A DNA stretch of 64,000 bases from Odiellus spinosus (lineage: Eukaryota; Arthropoda; Arachnida; Opiliones; Phalangiidae), in contig OY987226.1 in NCBI GenBank assembly GCA_963920705.1, positions 4,900,501 to 4,964,500 of the forward strand, read 5' to 3'. The notes beneath the pieces are model-generated. The model saw only the letters and a program-made list of their open reading frames with translations. It was not told the DNA's origin and made no database searches. A program made the translations under genes and the position numbers. Below are positions 11,001-19,368 of this stretch, in pieces; position 1 is the stretch's first letter; every line of letters begins with the position of its first letter.

Positions 11001-14000
11001 TCGATTTTTATCGAGTGGCGAAACAACTTTAATGAGTGGCGAAGCAATATTTTATGATCTTAAAATAATATACGGAATGTCTACTTTCTAACGGTGCAAT
11101 CGGTTTATGCCTAGGTGGTTGCAAAGAAAAGTTATGGCTTTTTGCATTTTAATATAAAGCTCATTTTTGGAGTTTTGCTCGATTTTTATCGAGTGGCGAA
11201 ACAACTTTTATGAGTGGCGAAGCAATATTTTATGATCTTAAAATAATATACGGAATGTCTACTTTCTAACGGTGCAATCGGTTTATGCCTAGGTGGTTGC
11301 AAAGAAAAGTTATGGCTTTTTGCATTTTAATATAAAGCTCATTTTTGGAATTTTGCTGGATTTTTATCGAGTGGCGAAACAACTTTAACGAGTGGCGAAA
11401 CAATATTTTATGATCTTAAAATAATATACGGAATGTCTACTTTCTAACGGTGCAATCGGTTTATGCCTAGTTGGTTGCGAAAAAAGTTACGGCTTTTTGC
11501 ATTTTAATATAAAGCTCATTTTTGGAGTTTGGCTCGATTTTTATCGAGTGGCGAAACAACTTTTATGAGTGGCGAAACAATATTTTATGATCTTAAAATA
11601 ATATACGGAATGTTTACTTTCTAATGGTGCAATCGGTTTATGCCTAGGTGGTTGCAAAGAAAAGTTATGGCTTTTTGCATTTTAATATAAAGCTCATTTT
11701 TGGAGTTTTGTTCGATTTTTATCGAGTGGCGAAACAACTTTTATGAGTGGCGAAGCAATATTTTATGATCTTAAAATAATATACGGAATGTCTACTTTCT
11801 AACGGTGCAATCCGTTTATGCCTATGTGGTTGCAAAGAAAAGTTATGGCTTTTTGCATTTTAATATAAAGCTCATTTTTGGAGTTTTGCTCGATTTTTAT
11901 CGAGTGGCGAAACAACTTTTATGAGTGGCGAAACAATATTTTATGATCTTAAAATAATATACGGAATGTCTACTTTCTAACGGTGCAATCGGTTTATGCC
12001 TAGGTGGTTGCAAAAAAAAGTTATGGCTTTTTGCATTTTAATATAAAGCTCATTTTTGGAGTTTTGCTCGATTTTTATCGAGTGGCGAAACAACTTATAT
12101 GAGTGGCGAAGCAATATTTTATGATCCTAAAATAATATAAGGAATGTCTACTTTCTAACGGTGCAATCGGTTTATGCCTAGGTGGTTGCAAAGAAAAGTT
12201 ATGGCTTTTTGCATTTTAATATAAAGCTCATTTTTGGAGTTTTGTTCGATTTTTATCGAGTGGCGAAACAACTTTTATGAGTGGCGAAACAATATTTTAT
12301 GATCTTAAAATAATATACGGAATGTCTACTTTCTAACGGTGCAATCGGTTTATGCCTAGGTGGTTGCAAAGAAAAGTTACGGCGTTTTGCATTTTTATAT
12401 AGAGCTCATTAAATAGAAATCGATAGAAAAAAAAAAAAAAAAAAAAAATCACACGTTGTCGGTACGTTTCATTCTCCCTTAAGAAAAATAAACACATTAA
12501 CCATCATTGACCCGTCATAAAAAAAGGTTCGCATGCTCAGATAAAACAGCATTAATTACCGCACACTATAAAGATAAAGAAAAAAAATCCTAATTGCTCG
12601 AGAGATCCATTTTCATAAATGACTTAACCCTAAAAAAATTTCCAAAAAGATAATAAGATAGGAGGGTGAAGACAAAAAATATCTTAATTTTGAGAAGAAA
12701 AGGATTGATTCGACCCATCACGCTATCCTTAAAACCTTTTACGACTAATTCCAATTTACCCGTTTAAAACTAGAACCCATAGTCTTCGTCTAGGGTCTTA
12801 TCCTTCGTTTCCTAGTACTTAACTTCATTAACTGAAAAAACACGAACATATACTTGAAGTATCCTATATATCGAAGAACAATTGATAATCATCTTCTTGG
12901 TTAAAGTATTAAAAGAATAAGGGAATTTCCATACCCAAAAAAATTATGAACTATCGTTCATAGAGAAAAGATATTAACAATAGTTTAGCCATTATTAGAC
13001 ATTCATCTTAATTTAACCACCGAGATTGGGGTGGGATGTGGGACTATTATTTTTTGAAAATCGGTTTTTATTCTCTCTATCTCAACGTTTTTATCCTCAT
13101 TTAATGTAATCATACACGAAAAAAAGGCGTAAATTAGGGTTTGATTTTTTTAGGATGTCCCTAAGAAATACAAGTTCGTGTGGATATTATATTGAGACAA
13201 TATGATATGTAGGTGTTGTGATATAATTTATATGAATGGGTGTAAGGATTTTATAGAATTTTTTATTAGAATGAGTTTTCTCAATACTATCAGAAGCCGA
13301 TGAAACCCTCCTTTGAAGTATATTACTCCCGGGTCTTGTCTACCCCTCTCTGTATGGGTTAGTTTCAAAAAGCGCGATTCGTACGCCTCCTAACGGTAGA
13401 TATTTTCGGAGCGGGAGTTCGTCGAGCGAATATCTCTAGCAGCCCTGATCTGTGGCAACCATGTAAGGATTATGACAGTAAAAATATATATCTTATAATC
13501 GCCATTTTCGAAATTTTTAAAATAAAATTTCCCCGCAAAACTACGTCATCACAACTGTCTGGTGGTAATTTGTAAAGCCTACAGTTGATTCTTTATCACG
13601 TGATGAGATCGCTTTCGCGCTTTCTTTTTCGTATAAGTACTTAATCCAGAAAATTCATTTTTAAGTTTCTTAAGATCACGTCAACCCAGAGTTATAAAAT
13701 TTAGAATATGGCGTTTTAATAGTAGAGAAATTGTGCTGACTTTCGGTAAACTACCTTGAGACTGTTAAATTACCGTGTAAGTTACCGATTTCCCAGATTA
13801 CGATAGTTTTAGAACCATAGTTAAGGTCACAAACAACAAAAGCCTAAATTCATGCTAAAACTATCACCATCTTGTTCAAAATTAGGAGAGGATACATCAA
13901 ACTTGGAAAGAAAGGTACCTCTCTGTTCTTGCAAATTTAGAATGAAGATGTTATAGTTCTCTAATAACTCATCGAGATTGTCTATAACTATTAGCGCCGA

Positions 14001-17000
14001 GCGCTAGCTACACACACAAAGGAAAGGGGGGGGGGGGTGTTGCAGGTGATATTATTCCTATATATGAATAGGGGATACAGAAAGGGGGGAATCACAAGTT
14101 CGCGTGCGACTAGATAGTACCCTTATAATTAGAGCCAAGGCTTAAGATCCCTAAAACACGATTTGTAAAGAGAGAACAGAATGTTCTTCGTGTAAAAATC
14201 GAAAGGGGACTTTTTTTTTATCATGAAAAGGGGGGCCAAAACTCTACTAATAAAGACTTTTCAGATGGGGAATAAAAGTCTTAATTATGGCCGTTCGCGA
14301 GAACAAATTATCGTGGTGTTACCCACCCCTCTACTCCGCTTTTTGGTTACCTTTTTATACATAATATAAGGTATAAGAGTTTTTTATGCTTAATTTGATG
14401 AGTGTTAATATAGCGTGATCGACAAATTTTTAACTTTTTAACCACTAAAAAGTTTTGAAGGGTATCGAAAAGATTTTTGGGGCTTGTGGTAATTAGATTT
14501 CATCGTGATACTACTTAGAGATTGAAGAAAATTTTAATTTTTACCAAAAGATTGCGTGGTTATATTATAGGAAGGGTTAAATTAGAAATTTTGAATGTAT
14601 GGTTGTCAAAAATCTATGAATTATAAAAAAGGTTTAGTTTTTATCGATACTATAAAGAAAAATTAAGCTTCTGATCAATTTTAAACGAGATTACTTTATA
14701 TTTAGTTAAAGGGATAATGAAGAAAATGGCGTTCAATAATTTTTCATGAAATTCAAATGGATATTGAGTAGCATTTTCGGAAAGATCGTTAAAAAAAAGA
14801 TTCAAAATATGTATATATGTCATAGATAAAAACAGAAGCCGATGAAACCCTCCTTTGAAGTCTACTACTCTAATGTTCGATATAGCGCTCCTCTCTGTAT
14901 GGGTAAAATTCCCCATTTTATGAGATCGGAGGGGTCCTACTTCATACCCCCTGTCAACGGAAAATTGGAAATTCTCTCTCTCCACAAACGACGACGTTTT
15001 TTGACGAACTCCGAGGCTGCTAGAGATATTCGCTCGACGAACTCCCGCTCCGAAAATATCTACCGTTAGGAGGCGTACGAATCGCGCTTATTGAAACTAA
15101 CCCATACAGAGAGGGGTAGACAAGACCCGGGAGTAATAGACTTCAAAAGAGGGTTTCATCGGCTTCTGATAAAAATTAGCGTAACAGTAAAAATATATAT
15201 TTTATAATCGACATTTTCGAAATTTTTAAAATAAAAATTCCCCGTAAAAATGTTCCAACCGCCTCGCGAGTTGGTTTAAATTTATTCAAAAGCATTTCAC
15301 AGCTTAACGAACGTTAAGGAGCATGAATACACCATTAAACTTCATATAAGAGATAAAGTAGTTCCCTGAGCAATAAAAAGTGTTAAATATAGGATGGGTT
15401 CCAAAAATTTAAGAATGTACAACAGAAATTATTAACAACTTATAAAATATGCAAACTCTGGCTAATTACACCTGCAAAATTGATCGCATAATATATAACC
15501 TTAATATAATATAAGCCCTAATACAATATCAATATAAATATCCCATTAAAAATAGTATATATAATACTTAATTTAAATATCAGTTTAGGGGCCCTGTTAT
15601 ATTATATCCCAATATATAAAATTACTAATTAAAACACTAAATATTTAAAGTTTAAAGGTCAGGTCTCGCAAAAATTGGAGGGTTAAAACTCATTTAATAT
15701 TAGTTAATTACAAATCTAATAAACTATTGTTAAACGGTAAATAAGGACTTGAAGTAACAGAGATCATACACTTTTAATAACTTCACTGGCGCCACTTGTG
15801 AAGGTCTATTGGAAATGGATCCCCACAGAATTTCAAGGAGTTTTAGGCCTACATTTGCAATATTTTGGTTTTGTAGAAAATGTGTTTTAAATGTACATAA
15901 AAATCTCATTATTTTAATTTAGCTGCTTATCACGCTTTAAGCTAAAATCATTTCGAAAGACTTGAACTTTAACTCTCATTTTAGCCTCCCTTTAAACCGC
16001 AAGGGGGTGGATGTGGTTTCTAAATTGATGAAAAGCGACCATTTAATTGGATCTATAATGGGCAAACCCCCTTAGAGACTGAGGGCAGGTGATGGCGCCA
16101 ACGAATAAGGATTAGGACACAGGCGTCTACTAATGGTCATTAAGAGAACCACACGGGGCAATTTTTTTAAAAATTTCCTCGCTTCTCGGATTACAGAGAT
16201 AAAAGCTCATAAAGGGTACAAAATTTTATGAATAATTTAAGTCGATCTAAAAGTATTTTTGAGCTCTACTCTAACCAGAAATACAGCGAAAACCCCATTT
16301 AAGGCTTTACTCGAGTCGCGAAGAGTGGTTTTAATGAATATACGGAATATAATTTGAATCTCTATGTCTGACAAAGGCTTAAAACCTCTTAAGCCTTTGC
16401 GTGCTCATTTCGATTTGATACACGCGAAGACCTTATATATATACAATGCGAGAAACTCGTAAATGGCTGACGTTAGCGCCTGTTTTTTAACGCGCGATCA
16501 TAAATAAAAAGGGTTTAAAAGTCTATATGCAACGGATAATTCAATACTTTTCTTTAAAAGGAGTTAGCAAAATGTGAAAAGTTAAGACCCACTGATACGC
16601 GATGATAAATTTCATATCCTTCAATTATTGGCTCGATTAAAAACCAATCACATCGCGCACGCGCCAGAAACTGCACAATTTAAAACAAACTTCCAATAAT
16701 CTCTTTTAGGCCTAGTATTAATGAACTATTTCCAAAAAAATGATATTTTAGGAATGAAAACGCTTCCTCGAACGTGTAAATTTCAAAGGTGCTTTAAAAA
16801 CCACTCAAAGGGACCTAGAAAACAAACGAAATGGGCCTCAAAGTCCACTCTAATTAATGTCAAGCAACAAACAAAGACAGCTACGACGGAAATGGAGGCC
16901 TATAATAGTTTTTGGGCTATTTGTGAAAATATCCAGCCACAGATGTTACGTTACATAGGCTAATTGCAATGCTTATACTGTTTGATCATATTAAACCAGT

Positions 17001-17921
17001 TCCATTACTTCATGCTCCCTTTTGAAAACTAATATTGCCAGCTTTACATTACATAAGGGCTTTAAAGGTGTGATTCTATAACTACAATAAATGTATACCC
17101 TTCCTTACATGTAATTGAAATTTCCTTTAGATTTTCACTCTTTCTTATTTTGAGGTTAGAAAGGGAGGAAAAATAATAAGTAATAAAACACAAAAGGGTA
17201 ATGGTATTGTAGCAAAACCCCTAATTTGTATCACAATTGAGGTGCGGTGTCTTACTTGGCCATGCAGTCCGCCTTCAGAAATTGGGAAAGTATATATAAG
17301 TAAAATGAGGAGATAAATGGGTGTAATTATGTCCGGTTTTAAAGGGATAATGAATATAAAGAAACACCCTATTTTTATTCGATTAGAAGCTTAAAATAAG
17401 ATGGTAAAGTCTATTGGAATTTCGGAATAAATTGATATTTCGAGGGATTTTGTCTTAAACGTTTGTGAGACTCGACCCCTTTTTATTTAAGATTCATAAA
17501 GTTTTGGAACTGATTTGTTCTGAACTGCACTCATAAGCTCCTGGTAACCCTGCAATAAAAGGAAAGCTTGGAAAGAGGGGTAGAATTTTCTTTCGCCCCT
17601 TTATCGAAACGTAATATTTAAAATCAAGTAATCTATCAAGTTGTTTTACATTAACACGATTGTACACTAATGTTATCACAAGCGTATCTAATTAAATATA
17701 ATTTTTGTTTAAATTCCAGATGTATCGCTTTCGCAAATGGACTAGGAAGTTTATACTCGGCAGCGGCGGCTGCAGGGGCCCCTTTACACCATACGGCTTC
17801 TTCGGCTTGCCCACCTTTTTGCGGGGCTTGCTACTACAAAGCGGGAGCCACCCCTTCAGGAGGAGCGGGACCTCCTGGTCTCCTCTCAATGTCCACCCCA
17901 TCACCCACGCCACGATATTAG
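2095..17921 (+). CDS. ro: Homeobox protein rough (partial: homeobox exon and last exon)
   Basis: Rough is a nuclear homeodomain transcription factor that patterns photoreceptors in the developing insect eye. Exon 2095-2329 begins after an AG acceptor and reads [16 protein letters not shown], then the whole homeodomain: helix 1 [17 protein letters not shown], helix 2 [11 protein letters not shown], and recognition helix 3 [18 protein letters not shown]. The tail [10 protein letters not shown] is a rough hallmark. The donor GTCAGT at 2330 splits a codon after AG. The acceptor TTCCAG at 17714-17719 restores the frame, and exon 17720-17921 encodes about 67 residues: a linker with a five-alanine run ([10 protein letters not shown]), a Pro/Gly/Ser-rich tail, and stop TAG. 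The first exon lies upstream of the window. The 15.4 kb intron is unusually transposon-rich. Homeobox identity is very secure; the last exon is supported by splice phase and by the alanine-rich tail known from fly rough. Confidence 0.92.
2633..3209 (-). repeat. 3' LTR of the BEL/Pao element
   Basis: 577 bp, TGTTGCG...TTTTACA on +. It is the partner of 8977-9553 with no difference seen by eye. On minus it is the downstream LTR and should carry the polyadenylation function. Confidence 0.95.
3210..3221 (-). other. Polypurine tract of the retrotransposon
   Basis: On minus the sequence next to the 3' LTR reads ACCGGGGGAG. A purine run at this position is the expected primer for plus-strand DNA synthesis in LTR retroelements. 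Confidence 0.7.
3296..5915 (-). CDS. BEL/Pao Pol, second part (RT end, RNase H, integrase)
   Basis: About 870 residues in a frame different from the upstream Gag-Pol frame, joined to it at about 5917. Visible in order: the RT thumb region; RNase H ([15 protein letters not shown] near the start, then [10 protein letters not shown] and [11 protein letters not shown]); the integrase zinc-binding domain (HGG...[10 protein letters not shown]); the integrase core ([16 protein letters not shown], and a glutamate in [12 protein letters not shown]); and a C-terminal domain typical of the BEL/Pao group. The stop is at 3296-3298, just before the polypurine tract. Its own first ATG (5890) lies inside RT and is unlikely to be a natural start. 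It would be made only by a frame change, or not at all in this copy. Confidence 0.93.
5917..8682 (-). CDS. BEL/Pao Gag-protease-RT, first part
   Basis: 921 residues from an ATG at 8682. Residues 1-130 are a charged, probably coiled N-terminus. The gag core of the DUF1759 kind follows ([20 protein letters not shown], about 145-300), then Cys/His knuckles ([43 protein letters not shown], about 365-435). Next come an aspartic protease with [10 protein letters not shown] (about 490) and the RT palm ([18 protein letters not shown], then [11 protein letters not shown]). The frame ends directly after the catalytic YVDD. In intact BEL elements Gag and Pol form one frame, so the stop here is a lesion or a sequence error rather than a normal terminus. 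The product would lack the RT thumb, RNase H and integrase. Confidence 0.94.
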   Translation of the reverse strand: MSLNDQQAADEQRRINELLKVKSVRKTARANATSIRNQLGTLLSDDDTPVDTIEDLLILLQQKEDILNKVDADIISYSVAGTELEKDTNDAMKYQEEIALSKKRAERFINKKNPGSSQSTVISNAGGSSNTVTIIKDNNELKLPAMQLPKFSGDITEWAGFWSQFEAAVGGKENLNQVRKCNYLFSCIEGEAKESIAGMKASPENYAEAVSILKDKYDRKDLVIHAHSKKLMRVKAVRDSNDVTGLRKMYDTMQINIRCLKALDVDATVSGNFICPVLIECLPPEIRLDYSRAHNKDGDWNLTALVEFLRKEVEGRETCSLLSEAKYRENREKYPNHASKQPAKFDRRAPTQYSASASALTTTVTPKFEFCIFCSDRSHPSVNCRKFSLEEKRKIVTDQNRCYICLRKNHQSKDCRAYFKSCKKCHGNHNYTLCNQNSAHSAATKPKESSAEEVNVFATPVEYSKTILLQTAKIYAKNPENPSSILPIRCLLDSGSQASFIKEEVSRRLKLPIIGEQQVQIGEFGNQFPKDSYRRKVRVILQNNHDPNQRIEIVALEVPYVCRAVTMVNSKEIEEFTKKRGIRLADEASSTSASSTDIGLLIGGDYYWDITTAKIERFGHKLVALETMFGWAIQGPVEHHASGPQTNLITVMKISATEAEVNRTLKSFWDLESLGINQEEDENPLGHEVMEKFKKQVQFKDGRYQVNLPWATSKEILPNNLSVATKRMKSLVRRFKQDPVLYQDYRKIIEDQLAIGIAEELPVEDDSKEGTYYLPHQPVRRETSQTTKLRVVFDASSSTRGAPSLNACLASGPNLNPDLLLLILKFRFHHVAVTSDIEKAFLQVALAPEDKTSVRFLWVKEINGVIQEDKFKTLCMARVPFGITSSPFLLAATIKNHVQGYFEKEPEAAKALSEELYVDDF
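8955..8976 (-). other. Candidate tRNA primer-binding site
   Basis: On minus, directly after the 5' LTR, the sequence begins TGGTGCTAGAAACCCGGG. A TGG start complementary to the tRNA CCA end is expected here. I could not assign the tRNA from memory. Confidence 0.55.
8977..9553 (-). repeat. 5' LTR of the BEL/Pao element
   Basis: 577 bp, matching 2633-3209. On minus it is the promoter LTR, upstream of the Gag ATG at 8682. It is followed on + by the second copy of the 5-bp target duplication. Confidence 0.95.
9556..12403 (+). repeat. Satellite array, 16 units of 178 bp
   Basis: Measuring from each GCTCATT start, units begin at 9556, 9734, 9912, 10090, 10268, 10446, 10624, 10803, 10981, 11159, 11337, 11514, 11692, 11870, 12048 and 12226. 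The period is 178 bp throughout except single 179 and 177 bp units. Each unit carries a perfect 6-bp-stem hairpin (CTCGAT-TTTT-ATCGAG), a repeated GAGTGGCGAA motif, and GCCTAGGTGGTTGCAAAG. Divergence between units is a few per cent by eye. A small antisense frame (10651-10848) exists, but none continues across units. The array ends in a partial unit, then a 24-A tract at about 12429. Confidence 0.97.
12404..13290. other. Rough intron, no feature beyond a poly-A tract
   Basis: AT-rich sequence with an A24 tract near 12429-12452, directly 3' of the satellite. I see no exon, repeat family member or long open frame. Confidence 0.5.
13291..13445 (-). mobile_element. MITE-A, half copy
   Basis: Starts with the terminal repeat CAGAAGCCGATGAAACCCTC and runs inward for 155 bp as the reverse complement of the right half of the copies at 458-794 and 14833-15168. 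The other half is missing, so no target duplication can be scored. Confidence 0.8.
13468..13735 (-). repeat. Repeat R2, inverted full-length copy
   Basis: Collinear with 89-440 in reverse: ACAGTAAAAATATATATC, the CGCCATTTTCGAAATTTTTA block, the CACGTGATGAGATCGCTTTC and TTTTTCGTATAAGTACTTAAT block, then CTTAAGATCACGTC and GGCGTTTTAATAGTA at the end. It lies about 25 bp from the half MITE-A copy. Confidence 0.6.
13736..14832. other. Rough intron, no gene seen
   Basis: AT-rich with a G10 run near 14027. No splice-bounded frame or repeat relative was recognised. Confidence 0.5.
14833..15168 (+). mobile_element. MITE-A, copy 3 (336 bp, complete)
   Basis: Ends CAGAAGCCGATGAAACCCTC and its inverse GAGGGTTTCATCGGCTTCTG. 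The flanking 7-bp direct repeats are ATAAAAA (14826-14832 and 15169-15175). It is nearly identical along its length to 458-794, in the same orientation. An inverted R2 fragment (15178-15245) follows directly. No coding capacity. Confidence 0.88.
15178..15245 (-). repeat. Repeat R2, terminal fragment
   Basis: Carries the AACAGTAAAAATATATATT end and the ATTTTCGAAATTTTTAAAAT block of R2, and then stops. It lies 9 bp from the right-hand target duplication boundary of MITE-A copy 3. Confidence 0.5.
15246..17719. other. Rough intron, 3' part
   Basis: 2.5 kb of unique-looking AT-rich sequence up to the acceptor TTCCAG at 17714-17719. A frame at 16721-16963 has no recognisable protein and no supporting splice sites. 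Enhancers may lie here but cannot be told from sequence alone. Confidence 0.5.
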
Positions 17922-18951
17922 TATTAGTACTTCAGGGGACAACCCACCATTGCCACCAATGTCACGCCTATACGCGAAAAAAGAAGACACCTCAACAACG
18001 CAACGACCTGCCCATAAAACTATCTAAACTATCTACGCATTGAGTTTATTTTTACCATAATTCTGTTTGTTATCTTGAAAAGGGTTGTCACGAAATTCTG
18101 ATTTTAAAATTCCGCGTATTATTTTAAAGGTATACATCCTCATAACATCTAAATACATTTTCATGAAATCCCTAATTCTTGTTGCAGGTTTAAATTAATT
18201 AAAAAGTTATTAATTCACAAGGAGGCATTGTCCTTAACTATTAAACCTTTTAATTTATGTTCAGGTCATCTATTCGAGACGATAGATAAATTATAGCCGC
18301 GTTCATACTAGACCTTGGAATCGATTTAAACTGTTTCAAAATGTTTCGCTATGTGAACAACAAGCTGTCTTTTCTCTAATCGATTTGGGAACCAGTTTCA
18401 TACCGATTCGGTTTCAACAACCGATAGATGAAGCTATACGATAAATCGATTTATAAAGATAATGTGTAACACGTAACATTTAAAACGATTCCTGGCGATT
18501 TTAATATCGGTTTTATTTTACCGTTTCAAATCGAAATGCTAGTGTGACCGTAGCTAATTTATTAGTTAAAGCGTCTCCTTGTGAATTAATAACTTTATAT
18601 AAAAAATACAATATATGATATGATTATATATTGTTTCTTTCTGTTTCCTCGGTATATTTCCCGACTTATCTATTTGGATTACTGGACCATTTATATAGTG
18701 CTCGGAATCAGATAACCTTTATCTTCAGTTATTCATTTTTTTAGATATAGTTACGGTTTGTTTTTGACTAAAAAAATTAAACTTGTAAATTAAGCTATTA
18801 GTTAAAAGGATAGGATTAATCCGAAGACAAAAGAATGAAGTTTTATTTATTAAATAAAGGCTTTCACTGAATTTTTTATGATAACTCCGAGCACTAATTT
18901 AAAATAATTTTCACTGATTAAGCTATGTCTTGAATCGGATTTTGGGTAATA
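17922..18951. other. Rough 3' flank
   Basis: Directly after the rough stop. AT-rich, with no further exon. The untranslated region probably extends into it, but no clear polyadenylation site was chosen. Confidence 0.45.
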
Positions 18952-19368
18952 AAGGGCGAATGCAACCTAAAAAAGTGATTATTTATAGATTCCTAATCGT
19001 TTAAAAAGGCCTAATCCAACAGTAAAAAAGATAACAAACAAATATTAAACTAGAAATAAATTTAAAACTTACCAACAAAATAGGCTTAGCTGAATTCATG
19101 AAGACATCCTTTAACTCCCCGTATAAGGACTAGCAACCAATGACGTTGATCATGGAGCATTCCCCATATAAGAGTCATCAATCAATGTCATTGGTGGCTA
19201 GTCCTTATACGGTGAGTTCAGGTGATTTCCATGAATCAAGCTAAGCCTATTTTCACGGTAAGCTTTAAATTTATTTTTAGTTTATTAGTTTTTACTGTTG
19301 ATTTAGGCCTATATAAACGATAAGGAATCGATAAAAATAACTTGTTGTTAGGTTGCATTCTCCCTTTA
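18952..19368 (+). mobile_element. Foldback element MITE-C, copy 1
   Basis: Long imperfect inverted arms: AAAGGGCGAATGCAACCTAA at the left and TTAGGTTGCATTCTCCCTTT at the right. Within the arms are paired blocks such as GGCCTAATCCAACAGTAAAA / TTTTTACTGTTGATTTAGGC and AATAGGCTTAGCTGAATTCA / AAGCTAAGCCTATTTT. A shorter inner palindrome surrounds the centre (GGACTAGCAACCAATGACGT / GTCATTGGTGGCTAGTCC). A relative is at 41556-41935 and an end fragment at about 57885-58000. No protein is encoded. Confidence 0.75.

Noticed and set aside
9556..12403. CRISPR-like array
   Set aside because: The 178-bp units are contiguous tandem repeats with no unique spacers, and the DNA is eukaryotic.
16721..16963. 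80-aa frame in the rough intron
   Set aside because: AT-rich, Lys/Asn-biased chance frame without homology or splice support.
17705..18043. 112-aa frame on + overlapping the rough last exon
   Set aside because: The other frame, which continues the homeobox exon in phase after the acceptor at 17719,, gives the alanine-rich rough tail; this one is its shadow.
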